From: a virus
Virus record (IMG/VR): IMGVR_UViG_3300027973_000028
Location: 62,001 to 126,000 of that record
Strand: one strand, 5' to 3'
Length of the DNA stretch: 64,000 nucleotides
The position numbers and the translations under genes were made by a program. Below, in pieces: positions 34,632-42,279 of this stretch. Numbering within the stretch: position 1 is the first letter of the stretch; the number at the start of each line of letters is the position of its first letter. The notes under the pieces were generated by a model, which searched no databases, was not told the origin of the DNA, and worked only from the letters and a program-made list of their open reading frames with translations.

Positions 34632-35372
34632 TTATTGTTTGACTACTACTGTTAGCCCATAAAAAAGTGGAACGTGATACATTCTACAGTCTTTTCTTAA
34701 TTTTATTTCCTCATGATACGCAGCTGTGGGTGAAGCGACTGTATCGTTTTGATATAAGAATATGCTATCCGAAGAATTTTGTATAACTAGAATACCATTA
34801 GTGTTTAATCTATCTAAGTAAAAATCTGGACCAACAAATGGATTTTCCATTTCCTGCGACCACCCTATCATCATATCAAACATGTAGGCATTGCAGTTAT
34901 CTTTTTCTAAGTCTTGATGACTAATAACCGCATGTTCTATGGGTGCATATTCTTCTTGAAATTTTTTATACAAAGATGTTTTTTTATTATTTAACATATA
35001 TATTTTAGAGTCATAAATATCTTGGAATGGCTTTAGTTTGTATGTATCCAATCCACCAGATATGGCTAGTATATGTTTTGGCTTACATACGTCCGCCAAA
35101 AGCTGAGTTAACAATATTGGCATCCACTGAGATTGCCCATAAGAATCAGCTAGATTTGGTCTTGGATAATGAATAACAAATTCATAATCACTTGCACCAC
35201 CGGTAGCTATATTTCTTTTATCCACCTTAATGGTGTTCCATAAATAATCAGCTATGGCTACAGATTGTAAACCATCCTCTTTTGATGCTTGGGTTGTATA
35301 TTCCTTCCAATCATATGCCCAATTGGTAAAATCAAAAGATTTTTTAGTTTCATATCTATTACTATTTGTCAT
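34632..35372 (-). CDS. Methyltransferase-like Rossmann protein, cassette copy B
   Basis: 246 residues, GAGGT before ATG. A Rossmann-like core is suggested by KHILAISGGLDTYKLK, AYMFDMMIGWSQ and TNGILVIQNSSDS. Motif I is degenerate. It is a diverged paralogue of the protein at 39245: KVDKRNIATGGASDYEFVIHY matches DLDKRKIASGMDFLIWYF, and both sit in equal positions in the two cassettes. Methyltransferase activity is inferred from the fold pattern only; it may have lost SAM binding or act on another cofactor. Confidence 0.55.
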   Translation of the reverse strand: MTNSNRYETKKSFDFTNWAYDWKEYTTQASKEDGLQSVAIADYLWNTIKVDKRNIATGGASDYEFVIHYPRPNLADSYGQSQWMPILLTQLLADVCKPKHILAISGGLDTYKLKPFQDIYDSKIYMLNNKKTSLYKKFQEEYAPIEHAVISHQDLEKDNCNAYMFDMMIGWSQEMENPFVGPDFYLDRLNTNGILVIQNSSDSIFLYQNDTVASPTAAYHEEIKLRKDCRMYHVPLFYGLTVVVKQ

Positions 35373-35656
35373 TTTTTACCTCATAAAGCGCATACTGTAT
35401 ACTAAACCAGCATCTTCTTATGCCTCTGCATAAAACAATATTTTGTTTTTTTATGTATTCTTGCGCGGCAACGTTGTAATCGGGGTTGCTATGCTTATAA
35501 ACATACCTAGATCTAATTAGATTTATGGCTTCATCTATTGAAAAATCATTAAATCTATCTTCATCTATTCCAAGTATATATAGAAACGATGCTAGATGTT
35601 GAGAATTTATTTCTAGGTCCTCTAAAGAGTTATAACTACTCTTTATCTTTGTCATC
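35362..35656 (-). CDS. Small cassette protein, copy B of the 97/98-residue family
   Basis: 97 residues from ATG 35656 (MTKIKSSYNSLEDLEINSQH), overlapping the end of the gene at 35636. A longer frame from 35718 starts inside that gene and I reject it. The C-terminus YIKKQNIVLCRGIRRCWFSI matches YLKNQRISLIGNIRRLWHMR of the protein at 39939, and both are followed by a methyltransferase-like gene. Mostly helical. Function unknown; conservation in both cassettes suggests a partner of the neighbouring enzymes. Confidence 0.65.
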
Positions 35657-35851
35657 AGTTTCTTCTTCCTTGTACATTGCAACTCCCTGGCACATGCTGA
35701 CTGGTTTGCCGGAAACATAGTATATGCCAGTGGCTGAATCCCATTCCATTATTTCATTATCCCAATCTGGAAGATCTGTTATAGATTCGCCTTTTCTTTG
35801 CGACAAATCTGATTTATTATCAAATTCGTTTGTTTCTCCAATGCTACTCAT
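35636..35851 (-). CDS. Small acidic cassette protein
   Basis: 71 residues, acidic at both ends (terminal EEETDDKDKE). Central WDSATGIYYVSGKPVSMC looks like a small beta motif. Its ATG overlaps the upstream stop (ATGA) and its end overlaps the next start, so it is in a tightly coupled operon. By position it corresponds to the 68-residue protein at 40232, but I see no convincing sequence match. Function unknown. Confidence 0.55.
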   Translation of the reverse strand: MSSIGETNEFDNKSDLSQRKGESITDLPDWDNEIMEWDSATGIYYVSGKPVSMCQGVAMYKEEETDDKDKE

Positions 35852-36063
35852 GATTGAGCCAATTTTTTATACGAAATTATTTCTTCAATTAGACAGCTAA
35901 AAGCCTGATATTGAGGAGTTGATTCATTAAAAGGATTTTTAGAATCTTCATCTAAACTTGTATAATCTACATCTAAAAGTGAGCTTAGCACGTCTATAGA
36001 TTTAGCCAGAAACATTCTAGCTTCGTTTTTTGCCTTAACTATGTCGTATTGTCCTAGTTCCAT
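35848..36063 (-). CDS. Small helical cassette protein, copy B of the 71/75-residue family
   Basis: 71 residues, helical and acidic. The N-terminal region ELGQYDIVKAKNEARMFLAK aligns with ALGQEELNLIKQKTSIYLTK of the protein at 40440, and both end in a helical IISYKKLA/IVALKKI segment. A ribosome binding site AAAGGAAA precedes ATG. It is the first small gene in cassette B, after a gap holding a candidate -10 box. Function unknown. Confidence 0.6.
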   Translation of the reverse strand: MELGQYDIVKAKNEARMFLAKSIDVLSSLLDVDYTSLDEDSKNPFNESTPQYQAFSCLIEEIISYKKLAQS

Positions 36064-36125
36064 TTTTTTCCTTTATATTTTTTTTACCTTATTTACCCAT
36101 GTATAGCATATGACTTTGTATATAT

Positions 36126-36134
36126 ATTGTACCA
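36126..36134 (-). promoter_or_regulatory. Candidate extended -10 promoter in cassette B
   Basis: Minus strand TGGTACAAT (TGn plus TACAAT) about 63 bases before the ATG at 36063, in an 87-base AT-rich gap. It would start the small-gene part of cassette B separately from the oxygenase upstream. Confidence 0.4.
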
Positions 36135-36150
36135 CAAAGATATTACTAGA

Positions 36151-36735
36151 TTAAGCATTTTTTGGAACTTTTATATATTTGGAAAGATTATTACTGTAAG
36201 AGTATCTAGGTCCATGAATTACTTTAGTAACTCCGTGTTTACAGTGTTCAGCTGAACTATGCACGACCATATCTCCTGGTAATGGCTTGTATATTAAACC
36301 TTGATTAGGGTAATGCAGTGCGCCACCTTCAAAGTCATTAAAATAAACAATCAAACCATAAACAGTATATTTCACTAATTCATATGGTTCACCTTCCCTA
36401 TAGGATAGGCTCAGTTCTTTTATAGAACGAAAATCGTGATCATCAGAATGGACACCCCATTCGTCGCCAGCCAATAATCTATTTAAACACGTGTGCTCAT
36501 TTATCATAAAATTATTTTCAAAAGTTTCTTTAATTCTACACATTAAAGAGTTAAATTCTTTTATTGGAAAACTTATTTTATAATTAAACCACTTGTGATC
36601 AATGTCTTTTTGCCAGCCAAGTTCAGGGTCTATGTCGTTAATTGCCTTATTGTAAAATTCTATTTCTTTTTCTGAAAGAAAATAGTTGTAAACATATATA
36701 TCTTCACCAAGTTTTTTAAAATTTTTATGAAACAC
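36151..36735 (-). CDS. 2OG-Fe(II) oxygenase (prolyl-4-hydroxylase-like)
   Basis: 194 residues from GTG 36735 with AAGGA upstream. Iron ligands H96-x-D98 (WGVHSDDHD) and H167 (CKHGVTKV), and 2OG-binding R177 (GPRYSYSN). Strand pattern YGLIVYFNDFEGGALHYP and PLPGDMVVHS is typical of P4H-type double-stranded beta helix enzymes. It opens cassette B; the counterpart in cassette A is the longer oxygenase at 40667, with low similarity. Substrates could be virion protein residues, nucleic acid bases or host metabolites. Confidence 0.8.
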   Translation of the reverse strand: MFHKNFKKLGEDIYVYNYFLSEKEIEFYNKAINDIDPELGWQKDIDHKWFNYKISFPIKEFNSLMCRIKETFENNFMINEHTCLNRLLAGDEWGVHSDDHDFRSIKELSLSYREGEPYELVKYTVYGLIVYFNDFEGGALHYPNQGLIYKPLPGDMVVHSSAEHCKHGVTKVIHGPRYSYSNNLSKYIKVPKNA

Positions 36736-36762
36736 AAAAATCCTTAATCTAAGCTATTAATT

Positions 36763-37035
36763 TCACCAAAGCCAAGGTGGCTGACTAGTAAAAACATTAT
36801 ACTCTAGGTTGAAAACATCTCCTATTTGTGGATACTTTCCACGAATATTATTGTCATAATCATAGCATCTTTTAAAGTGTACATTTGGATGATTTAATTG
36901 TTTTGTATAATATTCTTCCCATTTTTCAATTGATCCTAGAATCGTTGTTGCGTCACTGTCTTCTGTGTTTTCTTGAAAATCTTCTAAAACCATTATAACA
37001 ACATTCATTTTATTTAAAAGAGCATAACTCGCCAT
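36763..37035 (-). CDS. Small aquatic-phage-type protein
   Basis: 90 residues, AAGG before ATG. Starts MASYALLNKMNVVIMVLED and ends with RGKYPQIGDVFNLEYNVFTS plus PPWLW. The pattern (N-terminal beta hairpin on a contact-like strand, then IG..Y......PP..W) matches a small protein family I know from marine myophages, where it is usually hypothetical and near fibre genes. The protein at 52567 is a shorter relative (YDEDGFHPP end). Function unknown. Confidence 0.55.
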   Translation of the reverse strand: MASYALLNKMNVVIMVLEDFQENTEDSDATTILGSIEKWEEYYTKQLNHPNVHFKRCYDYDNNIRGKYPQIGDVFNLEYNVFTSQPPWLW

Positions 37036-37078
37036 AATTAAAATTAACCTTTTTTAAAAATATATTTTTTATAGGAAC

Positions 37079-37087
37079 ATTATATCA
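37079..37087 (-). promoter_or_regulatory. Extended -10 promoter before the gene at 36763
   Basis: Minus strand TGATATAAT, a perfect TGnTATAAT, about 44 bases before the ATG at 37035 in a 69-base gap. The same TGATATAAT occurs at 52805-52813 and at 43054-43062 (plus). No good -35 is visible, as expected for extended -10 promoters. Confidence 0.5.
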
Positions 37088-37104
37088 TATTATCTTATAT
37101 ATTA

Positions 37105-37857
37105 TTAATGTTCTGATTCTATATTATTTACTTTATTTAAAAATTTTCTTTCTTTTGGCCATCTATTTGCTAACTCTTTATTTTTTGAAAAAAATCCTTG
37201 AGATACAAATCGATCTCCACTTATAACCGGTAGCACTTCGTGAGCAGCGTCTTCGATTCCAACATCAGACCATATCAAAAGAGAATTTGCTTTTGGCTTA
37301 AAGTTAAAACCTGTCATTGGCATATTGAAATTGCCGCCTTCGTAATCATCATTAATGTAATAAACTGAAGAGAAATCAGTTCCTGCATTTTTTTCAGGTA
37401 AGATGGTTCCGTCACAATGAAGCTTCATATGACTGCCAGTCGCAGCATGGGCTAGCCATGGTTCGGTTTCTCTGTATATTGTATCGCCCCATATATCAAA
37501 AATTATTTCTTCAGTTTTTTGCTGTATGCTTTCAAGTATATCGTAAACTTGACCATAAGTAGGTATGGCCATAGATATTTTATAGTTATCACCATGTCTA
37601 GTATCTTCCGGATATGGTTCATCTATTTGACCACTATTAAATAAAATATATTCTTCTTCTGACATTAAAAATGAACGTTTAAATTTTACATCTGGATTTT
37701 TTGTATGGGTATATTCTTTCCATCTTATTGGTCCACCATACCCAACGAATTCAAAATTATCTTTTTTTTCTATGCAGTACTTATGTACAGTTTCTCTTTC
37801 TTCTTCTAAAAGAAAATCTGTGAATATAGTTATCATTGGAGTGTAAACTTTTTTCAT
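37105..37857 (-). CDS. 2OG-Fe(II) oxygenase, tandem copy 2
   Basis: 250 residues, AAAGGA before ATG. Iron ligands H147-C-D149 (KLHCDGT) and H206 (AAHEVLP), 2OG-binding R216 (GDRFVSQ). It is closely related along its length to the next gene upstream (37872): KDNFEFVGYG, SSVYYINDDYEGGNFNMP and DRFVSQGFFS recur. The tandem pair is therefore a recent duplication. A conserved RxxEYTHxKN stretch near residue 45 may belong to substrate binding. Substrate unknown. Confidence 0.8.
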   Translation of the reverse strand: MKKVYTPMITIFTDFLLEEERETVHKYCIEKKDNFEFVGYGGPIRWKEYTHTKNPDVKFKRSFLMSEEEYILFNSGQIDEPYPEDTRHGDNYKISMAIPTYGQVYDILESIQQKTEEIIFDIWGDTIYRETEPWLAHAATGSHMKLHCDGTILPEKNAGTDFSSVYYINDDYEGGNFNMPMTGFNFKPKANSLLIWSDVGIEDAAHEVLPVISGDRFVSQGFFSKNKELANRWPKERKFLNKVNNIESEH

Positions 37858-37871
37858 ATTTTATTTATCCT

Positions 37872-38561
37872 TTAAATTATTGAAAAAAATCCTTGAGAAA
37901 CAAATCTATCTCCGTTTAAAACGGGAAGCACTTCGTGTGCCATATCTTCGTGGCCAGAATTAGACCACATAACAAGAGAATTGGCTAATGGTTTAAAGTT
38001 AAAACCCATCATCGGCATGCTGAAATTCCCACCCTCATAATCATCGTTTACATAATAAACCGAAGAAAAGTCTGTTGATGCATCCCTGTTGGCTATAAAG
38101 GTTCCATCACAATGTAACTTCATGTGATCTCCAATTGAAGAATGCGTTAACCATGGACCACTTTCTCTAAATGTTTTGTGGCCATATGCATCAAGAATTA
38201 TTTGTTCAGTTTTTTTAAGCATGTGTGTTAGGGTTTCGTGTATCAAGCCATGCGTAGGTATGTCCATATACATCTTATAATTATCGCCGTGCTTGCTATC
38301 CTCAGGGTATGGTTCTTCTATCTTGCCATTGGTAAACGAAGAGTACTCGTCTTCTGTCATCAAAAATGATCGTTTAAATTTTAAGTTTGCATTTTTTGAA
38401 TGCGTGTACTCCCTCCATCTTACCGCAGACCCATACCCAACAAACTCAAAGTTATCTTTATTTTGCCTACAATATTTGTCTACAATTTCCCAATCATTTT
38501 TTGCAAGGAAGTCAGTGAATATGCTTATCGTGGGAAAATCTTTTTTAATTAAGTTATTCAT
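37872..38561 (-). CDS. 2OG-Fe(II) oxygenase, tandem copy 1
   Basis: 229 residues from ATG 38561, which overlaps the stop of the upstream oxygenase by 8 bases; the longer frame to 38627 lies inside that gene. Ligands H150-C-D152, H209 and R219. Near-parallel to the protein at 37105, including GDNYKMYMDIPT, WLTHSSIGDHMKLHCDG and NDDYEGGNFSMP. It ends shortly after GFFSII, without the roughly 25-residue tail of copy 2. Tandem copies with intact active sites suggest different substrates or dosage rather than decay. Confidence 0.8.
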   Translation of the reverse strand: MNNLIKKDFPTISIFTDFLAKNDWEIVDKYCRQNKDNFEFVGYGSAVRWREYTHSKNANLKFKRSFLMTEDEYSSFTNGKIEEPYPEDSKHGDNYKMYMDIPTHGLIHETLTHMLKKTEQIILDAYGHKTFRESGPWLTHSSIGDHMKLHCDGTFIANRDASTDFSSVYYVNDDYEGGNFSMPMMGFNFKPLANSLVMWSNSGHEDMAHEVLPVLNGDRFVSQGFFSII

Positions 38562-39231
38562 AATAAAATTTTCCAGATGATAAAGCTGAAGGTGGATTAT
38601 CCTTATGCCAAACATTAATAACAACAACTCTTCTAACTCCTGATATAGGAGGAGTTGTGTTGTGTATTACGTGACCTGCATCGAATATTATTAGCCTATT
38701 CGGCATACAGGCAATTCTTTCTCTAAGCTCTATAGGAACCACTAATGGATTCATGTTTTCTTTTTCAAGAGCTTTTTCAGAATCCTCTGATATAGCTGTC
38801 GGATGAAGTTCTAAAAAACCACCAACAACATCGTTTGTTTCTGGATAATATACACAGCCGATTATTGGGCCCCTGAATACTTTAGTGTCAGCGTATAAAA
38901 AAGTATCTTCATCTACATGAACATCTAAGAATTGTCCTGGCTTAAAAGTTCTAGTCCAATACTCAAATCCACATAATTCCTCAATTGGAAAAGGAAGATT
39001 GTTTTCCCAAACTGCCCTAATTAGTCTTTTTCTTGGCGTATTTGCCTCAGATTTATGCCAGCCATCCCAAAACATATACGGGGCAAAGCAGTCGCACAGC
39101 TCGTCGTGATACCCATTCAAGACTGTCGCAATGCGTTCTTCATTGCCCATTGACTCTGGGAAAAAGTCTTTTGTATATTTAATTTCATCCAATAACATTG
39201 GATCTTTTATAAAATCATCTAAAATAATCAT
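38554..39231 (-). CDS. 2OG-Fe(II) oxygenase, cassette A
   Basis: 225 residues. H105-V-D107 (LDVHVDEDT) and H190 (HVIHNTTPP), with R200 or R201 as 2OG ligand (GVRRVVVINVW). The start MIILDDFIKDPMLLDEI is a common opening of phage oxygenases of this type. It closes cassette A, the counterpart of 34035 in cassette B, but the two are not close relatives. The gap before it reads GTACTATATAAATT, similar to the late promoter motif, and no ribosome binding site is visible. Confidence 0.78.
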   Translation of the reverse strand: MIILDDFIKDPMLLDEIKYTKDFFPESMGNEERIATVLNGYHDELCDCFAPYMFWDGWHKSEANTPRKRLIRAVWENNLPFPIEELCGFEYWTRTFKPGQFLDVHVDEDTFLYADTKVFRGPIIGCVYYPETNDVVGGFLELHPTAISEDSEKALEKENMNPLVVPIELRERIACMPNRLIIFDAGHVIHNTTPPISGVRRVVVINVWHKDNPPSALSSGKFYYE

Positions 39232-39244
39232 AATTTATATAGTA

Positions 39245-39949
39245 CTACAGTTTGACCGCATATGTAACAGCAGCGCCTGTTGGATTGTGATATACGCATG
39301 AATTTTCTGTATTTTTAAGTTTTTCGTGAACTTCGTGAAAGTCTGTAAAAACAGATTCATCTCTATACAGAGAATCCGTGCCAGTATAAAGTATCATCAT
39401 AGTGCCGTTTTTATTTAACATATTAAAGAACTCAACAACACTATCGGGATCATGGAGCACATCGTGCACACTCATGCATATAAAATCGTATGTTTCTTTT
39501 GTGCCGAGCTCTACTTCTTGCATTGAAAGAATATTATAATTCCAATTTTCATTATCTTTTTTTATTATTCTTTCAAATAAATTTAACTGATAATTATTTA
39601 ATAATGTTAGTTTACACTTTTTATGCATTAGTCTCAATAACCCCGTATTGAACGCGGGCAATGTCATCAAACAGGTTTTTGGATTGGCTGTTAAAAATCC
39701 AAATTCATGAGTATTTGCCGCATAGTGATACGCTTGATTAGTGTTCCAAAAATGACTTTCTTGGCTAAATACATCAAAATACCAAATAAGAAAATCCATC
39801 CCCGATGCTATCTTTCTTTTGTCTAGATCTAGGGTGTCTAAATATTCTTTTACATTTTTACTTTTTTGTATTGATTCTTCGACTGATTCTATATCTGTAT
39901 ATTTTATTAAGTTTACTAAATTATCAAAATAATCTTTTTCATACATCAT
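39245..39949 (-). CDS. Methyltransferase-like Rossmann protein, cassette copy A
   Basis: About 234 residues from ATG 39949 with GGAG at proper spacing; a TTG five codons earlier is possible. Core strands CKLTLLNNYQLNLFERI, YDFICMSVHDVLHDPDSVVE and KNGTMMILYTG look like the central and C-terminal part of a Rossmann methyltransferase. The SAM-binding glycine loop is not clear. Paralogue of 34632 (DKRxIAxG motif and same neighbours). Function of the pair unknown; they might modify the small cassette proteins or virion glycans. Confidence 0.55.
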   Translation of the reverse strand: MMYEKDYFDNLVNLIKYTDIESVEESIQKSKNVKEYLDTLDLDKRKIASGMDFLIWYFDVFSQESHFWNTNQAYHYAANTHEFGFLTANPKTCLMTLPAFNTGLLRLMHKKCKLTLLNNYQLNLFERIIKKDNENWNYNILSMQEVELGTKETYDFICMSVHDVLHDPDSVVEFFNMLNKNGTMMILYTGTDSLYRDESVFTDFHEVHEKLKNTENSCVYHNPTGAAVTYAVKL

Positions 39950-40235
39950 CTTTGATAGCTCCAATCGCTAGTTGTCGCATATGCCAAAGTCTTCTTATGT
40001 TTCCTATTAAAGAGATTCGTTGATTTTTTAAATATAGATAACATGGGTCTTGACCTATATTTATCTTGCCAGACTCAACATCGTCTATTGGGGCTATTGT
40101 TAATAGTCTAGCAGCAGATATAATTTCATCTATGGTGTATAAATCTATATTTGATCCATCTAAACTAATACAATATAAATAAAAAGAAATTTTGTTATCT
40201 ATATACTCCAAGTCTTTTATCGCATTATATCTCAT
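39939..40235 (-). CDS. Small cassette protein, copy A of the 97/98-residue family
   Basis: 98 residues. The ATG overlaps the upstream stop (ATGA). C-terminal YLKNQRISLIGNIRRLWHMR is shared with the protein at 35362, followed by AIGAIKDD versus ALYEVKND. A central INIGQDPCYLYLK element precedes it. Probably helical. Its end overlaps the methyltransferase-like gene by 11 bases, so the two are coupled. Function unknown. Confidence 0.65.
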   Translation of the reverse strand: MRYNAIKDLEYIDNKISFYLYCISLDGSNIDLYTIDEIISAARLLTIAPIDDVESGKINIGQDPCYLYLKNQRISLIGNIRRLWHMRQLAIGAIKDDV

Positions 40236-40438
40236 GTTAGATCTTCTATTTTTGGAGATAAGGGCAAGATTATATATCTGTTCATTTCTGCAAAATCACT
40301 CGTTAGCACGTATTCTCTGGTCGTGCCACCATTTTCCATAATTATATTTTCATCTTCATCAGAGTATGATGGAATAAAATTATCCATCTTTTCTGTAAAT
40401 TCATGTATAAGTTCTTCACTAACCTTTTTGGGTTCCAT
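40232..40438 (-). CDS. Small acidic cassette protein, copy A position
   Basis: 68 residues, MEPKKVSEELIHEFTEKM start, then an acidic linker SYSDEDENIIMENGG and a beta-like C-terminus MNRYIILPLSPKIEDLT. It takes the same slot as the 71-residue protein at 35636 but I cannot align them with confidence. It overlaps the next gene by four bases (ATGA). Function unknown. Confidence 0.55.
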   Translation of the reverse strand: MEPKKVSEELIHEFTEKMDNFIPSYSDEDENIIMENGGTTREYVLTSDFAEMNRYIILPLSPKIEDLT

Positions 40439-40439
40439 G

Positions 40440-40667
40440 TTAACTTATTTTTTTAAGAGCTACAATTTGATTGTAAAGAGATGTTATTGCATCTGTTTGC
40501 ATTTGAGATTTTTCTTCTTCACCCAAAAGATCACTTAATGAATTTGATGCCATTGCTTTTTCCATATCTTTTCCAAGAAGAAGACATAGTTTATAAATAG
40601 ATTTTGTTAAATATATACTGGTTTTCTGCTTAATCAAATTAAGCTCTTCTTGCCCAAGAGCAGCCAT
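40440..40667 (-). CDS. Small helical cassette protein, copy A of the 71/75-residue family
   Basis: 75 residues. Its ATG overlaps the upstream oxygenase stop (TAATG) with GGAG upstream. Two helices (NLIKQKTSIYLTKSIYKLC, QTDAITSLYNQIVALKKI) separated by an acidic loop. Homologue of the protein at 35848. A paired-helix protein of this size could be an adaptor or assembly factor for the adjoining oxygenase; this is speculative. Confidence 0.6.
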   Translation of the reverse strand: MAALGQEELNLIKQKTSIYLTKSIYKLCLLLGKDMEKAMASNSLSDLLGEEEKSQMQTDAITSLYNQIVALKKIS

Positions 40668-41560
40668 TAGTACTGCTCCATATTTAGTGCCACAAGATAC
40701 TGTAGTGAATCCTCTTTGTATCCTTTTCCTTCAATTTGTTTTAGATAGTCTTGTCTAAGAAATGGAAGATAAAGATTTACCTCCATTGTAGAATTTGCTG
40801 GGTCTTTCAGCGGATCAAGAACATGTTCATTAAGTTCTTTGTTTGGACTACCATGACAATACCAACCGAGATAGGCGTATCTTACTCCGTTGTCTGTAGG
40901 TCTTATTTGATGCGCTGCCATATAATCACTAGGGAACATTAATACATCTCCCTTTTTAGGAGAATAGTCTATATCTAAATAGGGGAAAAAATGAGAGCCT
41001 CCTGTAAAGTTTTTTCCATTAAGTTCGGCGTCTGTTTCAACATTATCATTTATATAGAATATTGTTCCAACTACATTTTTCATGGCTAGCTGCTGACTTG
41101 GATGCGGGACGCCATACATATAATCTGTTTGTATATCTGCGTGTGGGCCCATATAAACATTAGATTTATATTGAGTTATGTGACCTCTGCTCTGCCACCA
41201 AACACATTTGTATACCAATGGAAATATTTCTATATATTTTAATAAGCATTTATATTTAACTTCATCAATAAAAGCCAAAGTTTTTATTGCGTGCAGTTCT
41301 TTATCTCTATGAATTCTTGTTGCCCTATATGGCATTTGTTCAATTTGCTCAATCGGAAAAAAGTATCCACTATTATTTACGTAAACTTGTTCCCCCGTAT
41401 TTGGATGGATAGTAAGTGAATACATTTCTGCTTTTTCTTGTTCTATACTTCTTTCGCAAAAACCATACATCCAATCCCAGTCTATGGTGGCAGTATTTTC
41501 GAAAAGAACGACTCCACCACCAAGATGTTTTGGCTCTACATCAACGTAATTCATTGTCAT
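40667..41560 (-). CDS. 2OG-Fe(II) oxygenase, long form
   Basis: 297 residues from ATG 41560 with CAGGAG upstream, overlapping the previous gene by 20 bases. Ligands H140-A-D142 (GPHADIQT) and H217 (AAHQIRP), R227 (GVRYAYL). DVLMFPSDYMAAH and GTIFYINDN strands match P4H-like enzymes. An N-terminal domain of about 110 residues with many aromatic residues precedes the core, longer than in the neighbours. It opens cassette A. Substrate unknown. Confidence 0.78.
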   Translation of the reverse strand: MTMNYVDVEPKHLGGGVVLFENTATIDWDWMYGFCERSIEQEKAEMYSLTIHPNTGEQVYVNNSGYFFPIEQIEQMPYRATRIHRDKELHAIKTLAFIDEVKYKCLLKYIEIFPLVYKCVWWQSRGHITQYKSNVYMGPHADIQTDYMYGVPHPSQQLAMKNVVGTIFYINDNVETDAELNGKNFTGGSHFFPYLDIDYSPKKGDVLMFPSDYMAAHQIRPTDNGVRYAYLGWYCHGSPNKELNEHVLDPLKDPANSTMEVNLYLPFLRQDYLKQIEGKGYKEDSLQYLVALNMEQY

Positions 41561-42278
41561 TATTTTCTCCTGATTTATCGTCTAATTCTGCTAGTTTTAA
41601 CATGCCCTTAACTCCTGGCCCAATTTTATTACCATCTGCATCTAAGCCAGTTTTTATTCCCTTTACCCATGTCCATGGTTTATCTTTTGAATTTTGCATT
41701 TTGAGATCATTATATTTTCTTCTTGATTCTTCTAATTCTTTGTTGTCCCATCTATTTACTACTTCAAACTCAACACTCGGTAGTAAGTCTGTTGGATAGA
41801 TAGTAAAGAATAAAAATGGACTTCCCTTAGGGAATACAACAGGTTCATTTACCTTATGAATTACCCAATTTGTTTGAACTTCATCTGGCCACCAGCCAGA
41901 AGGGATGCTTGCGGTCATCGGTGACGCACCATCTACATAATAATTTGGCGAACCAGTTGTCCACAAACTATAACCTTCTTCTGTGTTTATTGCCCAACCA
42001 GTTGCGATTGATATCATTCCATGTATATTTGAGTGAGCAAAATTAAATCCATTGTGAACGCCTCCACTAATTATTCTTGCTGGGCTTGCTCCCCCGTCCC
42101 AAATTACCACTAGTTCTTCTGGGAGTATCATTTCCCAACCGCTAACATTTGCTGTAGTTACTGGTGTGCATTGGTATGCGTGTTTGTTATAGGTATTATC
42201 CATCCAATCTCTTTTAAGGCGGGACTGCCTTATTTCGACTGAGTTGTTATGAGTTCTTGATAGTATTATTTTTGTCAT
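41541..42278 (-). CDS. DUF6065-like protein
   Basis: 245 residues. The order GWEMILPEELVVIWDGG, a SIATGWAINTEEGYSLWTTG strand, PNYYVDGASPMTASIPSGWW, TNWVIHKVNEPVVFPKGSPF and LFFTIYP is that of the DUF6065 family as I remember it: small cupin-like proteins often beside 2OG oxygenases. The biochemical role is unknown. It overlaps the oxygenase at 40667 and lies one base after the one at 42280, so the three form one translational unit. The C-terminal 60 residues are charged and probably flexible. Confidence 0.6.
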   Translation of the reverse strand: MTKIILSRTHNNSVEIRQSRLKRDWMDNTYNKHAYQCTPVTTANVSGWEMILPEELVVIWDGGASPARIISGGVHNGFNFAHSNIHGMISIATGWAINTEEGYSLWTTGSPNYYVDGASPMTASIPSGWWPDEVQTNWVIHKVNEPVVFPKGSPFLFFTIYPTDLLPSVEFEVVNRWDNKELEESRRKYNDLKMQNSKDKPWTWVKGIKTGLDADGNKIGPGVKGMLKLAELDDKSGENNDNELR

Positions 42279-42279
42279 G

